This document shows, one piece after another, positions 4,708-5,685 of a DNA stretch of 5,685 nt. The notes beneath the pieces are model-generated. The model was not told the origin of the DNA. It did no database searches and worked only from the letters and a program-made list of their open reading frames with translations. Position numbers and translations under genes: made by a program. Where the stretch lies: the NCBI GenBank assembly GCA_964635875.1, contig CAZWRK010000206.1, positions 1 to 5,685 on the forward strand, read 5' to 3'. This DNA is from CAZWRK01 sp964635875 (GTDB lineage Bacteria > Pseudomonadota > Gammaproteobacteria > Burkholderiales > Aquaspirillaceae). The number at the start of each line of letters is the position of its first letter. Positions within the stretch are counted from its first letter, which is position 1.

Positions 4708-5601
4708 GTGCAATATGACCTGATCGACCTGCGCCTCTTTGTGGCGATTGCCGAGTTGCAAAACCTGACGCGCGGAGCCGAGCGTGTGCACCTTGCGCCG
4801 TCGTCGGCGAGCCATCGCATCAAGTTGCTCGAAGAAACGCTGGGTACGCCGCTGCTGAAACGGTTGCCGCGCGGCGTGGAGTTAACCCGTGCCGGTGAAG
4901 CGTTGCTGCGTCATGCGCGGCAGGTGTTTGCGCAGTTGGAGCAAATGCATTCCGACCTTTCCCCCTACGCAAAAGGGGTGCGCGGCCATGTCAGCGTGTG
5001 GGCCAATACCCATGCGACCCATAGTTTTTTGCCGGATGACTTGGCGCAGTTTTTACGGCGATACCCACAAGTCAGCATCACGCTGGAAGAGCGCGCGAGT
5101 CCGGAAATTATTCTGGCGGTGGCGAGCGGGGAAATTGAAGTCGGGGTGGTGGCGGAGCGGATTGAAGGCGCGGAGGTCGAGCTGTATCCGTATCGTGCCG
5201 ATCATTTGGTGCTGATCGCGCCACACGATCACCCGCTGGCACATTGCGCCCATCTGCCATTTAGCGCGGTGCTGGATTTTCCGTTTGTGATGCTGCACGC
5301 GGGCACCGCCATTCATACCTTCACCATGAACGCCGCCGCGACCCTCGGTAAGCATTTAGATGTGCGGATTCAGGTACGCAGTTTCGAGGCGGTGTGTCGA
5401 ATGGTCAGTGCGGGGGTGGGTTTGGGGCTGGTGCCACGACGGGCGCTGTCGCGCACGTTGCAAGACTCGCCAGTGCGGGTGATTGAGCTAGATGAGCCGT
5501 GGGCGCCGCGTAATCTGCAAGTGTGCGTACGCCAACGCGCCCAGCTCTCGACCTTTGCTGCGGATTTGGTCGATTTGCTGGTGGCTTCGACTGTGGTGTG
5601 A
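4708..5601 (+). CDS. LysR-type transcriptional regulator
   Basis: DNA-binding regulator of 297 aa, close to the usual 300. The winged helix-turn-helix covers about residues 5-63, with the family pattern DLRLFVAIAELQNLTRGAER, the recognition region APSSASHRIKLLEETLGTPL and RGVELTRAGEALL. A linker helix follows to about 90. The effector-binding domain (about 93-297) includes GEIEVGVVAE (141-150) and VSAGVGLGLVPRRAL (233-247). I chose GTG at 4708 because it gives MQYDLIDLRLF, the usual short lead into the HTH. A TTG at 4666 in the same frame would add 14 residues with no family likeness. Neither has a strong ribosome binding site (GAAAG is 10 nt before the GTG). It is divergent from the EamA transporter and probably regulates it and itself; the effector is unknown, perhaps a transporter substrate. 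Confidence 0.92.
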   Translation: MQYDLIDLRLFVAIAELQNLTRGAERVHLAPSSASHRIKLLEETLGTPLLKRLPRGVELTRAGEALLRHARQVFAQLEQMHSDLSPYAKGVRGHVSVWANTHATHSFLPDDLAQFLRRYPQVSITLEERASPEIILAVASGEIEVGVVAERIEGAEVELYPYRADHLVLIAPHDHPLAHCAHLPFSAVLDFPFVMLHAGTAIHTFTMNAAATLGKHLDVRIQVRSFEAVCRMVSAGVGLGLVPRRALSRTLQDSPVRVIELDEPWAPRNLQVCVRQRAQLSTFAADLVDLLVASTVV

Positions 5602-5607
5602 GCGCAT

Positions 5608-5646
5608 AAAAATCCCCCGTTGGTCGATGCCAAGCGGGGGATTTTG
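5608..5646. terminator. Strong bidirectional terminator after the LysR-type gene
   Basis: AAAATCCCCCG (5609-5619) and CGGGGGATTTT (5635-5645) form a perfect 11-bp stem. An inner TTGG/CCAA helix (5620-5623 with 5630-5633) tops it, leaving one G bulged. The A-run on the left and T-run on the right let it work in both directions, which suits the end of another gene on the minus strand at 5660. Confidence 0.9.
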
Positions 5647-5659
5647 TCTGTCGGCAGGC

Positions 5660-5685
5660 TTAGAACGCGCCGCCGAGGTCGTCGG
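5660..5685 (-). CDS. C-terminal end of an unidentified convergent gene (partial)
   Basis: On the minus strand the last bases read as seven codons, DDLGGAF, followed by TAA (5662-5660). The stop lies 14 bp from the bidirectional terminator, the expected distance for the 3' end of a gene entering from the right. Seven residues are too few to name the product. The evidence is the position beside the terminator rather than sequence similarity. Confidence 0.45.

Overview
This window looks like chromosomal DNA of a motile, heterotrophic Gram-negative proteobacterium. A betaproteobacterium is my best guess, from the GC-rich coding sequence, the LGGEP-type chemoreceptor linker and the style of the Amt protein, but the sequence does not prove it. 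It holds four complete or nearly complete genes and two gene ends. There is no mobile element, CRISPR array, tRNA or rRNA gene. One run of 100 N (3441-3540) is an assembly gap inside the ammonium transporter gene.

Layout from left to right: (1) the first 130 codons of an acyl-CoA dehydrogenase on the minus strand (1-391), running off the left edge; its leader has a terminator-like hairpin directly before the ribosome binding site. (2) A methyl-accepting chemotaxis protein on the minus strand (570-2201, GTG start). (3) A 355-bp divergent regulatory region (2202-2556). (4) An ammonium transporter of the Amt family on the plus strand (2557-3618, with the gap), ended by a strong intrinsic terminator. 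(5) A convergent EamA/DMT-family membrane transporter on the minus strand (3686-4588). (6) A divergent LysR-type regulator on the plus strand (about 4708-5601), the probable regulator of the EamA gene, with a perfect 12-bp palindrome between them. (7) A strong, symmetrical terminator, then the last codons of another minus-strand gene (5660-5685).

The most interesting part is the chemoreceptor/Amt intergenic region. Read outward in each direction it shows the parts of a sigma-54 enhancer-dependent promoter. On the amt side there are an NtrC-like box (2438-2454), an IHF-like site (2477-2489) and a very good -24/-12 promoter (2496-2512). On the chemoreceptor side there are a second NtrC-like box (2340-2356), an IHF-like site (2320-2332) and a weaker -24/-12 candidate (2252-2268, minus strand). 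If this is right, nitrogen limitation would switch on ammonium uptake and a chemoreceptor together, linking nitrogen scavenging to movement. The amt half is well supported by the sequence; the chemoreceptor half is a hypothesis.
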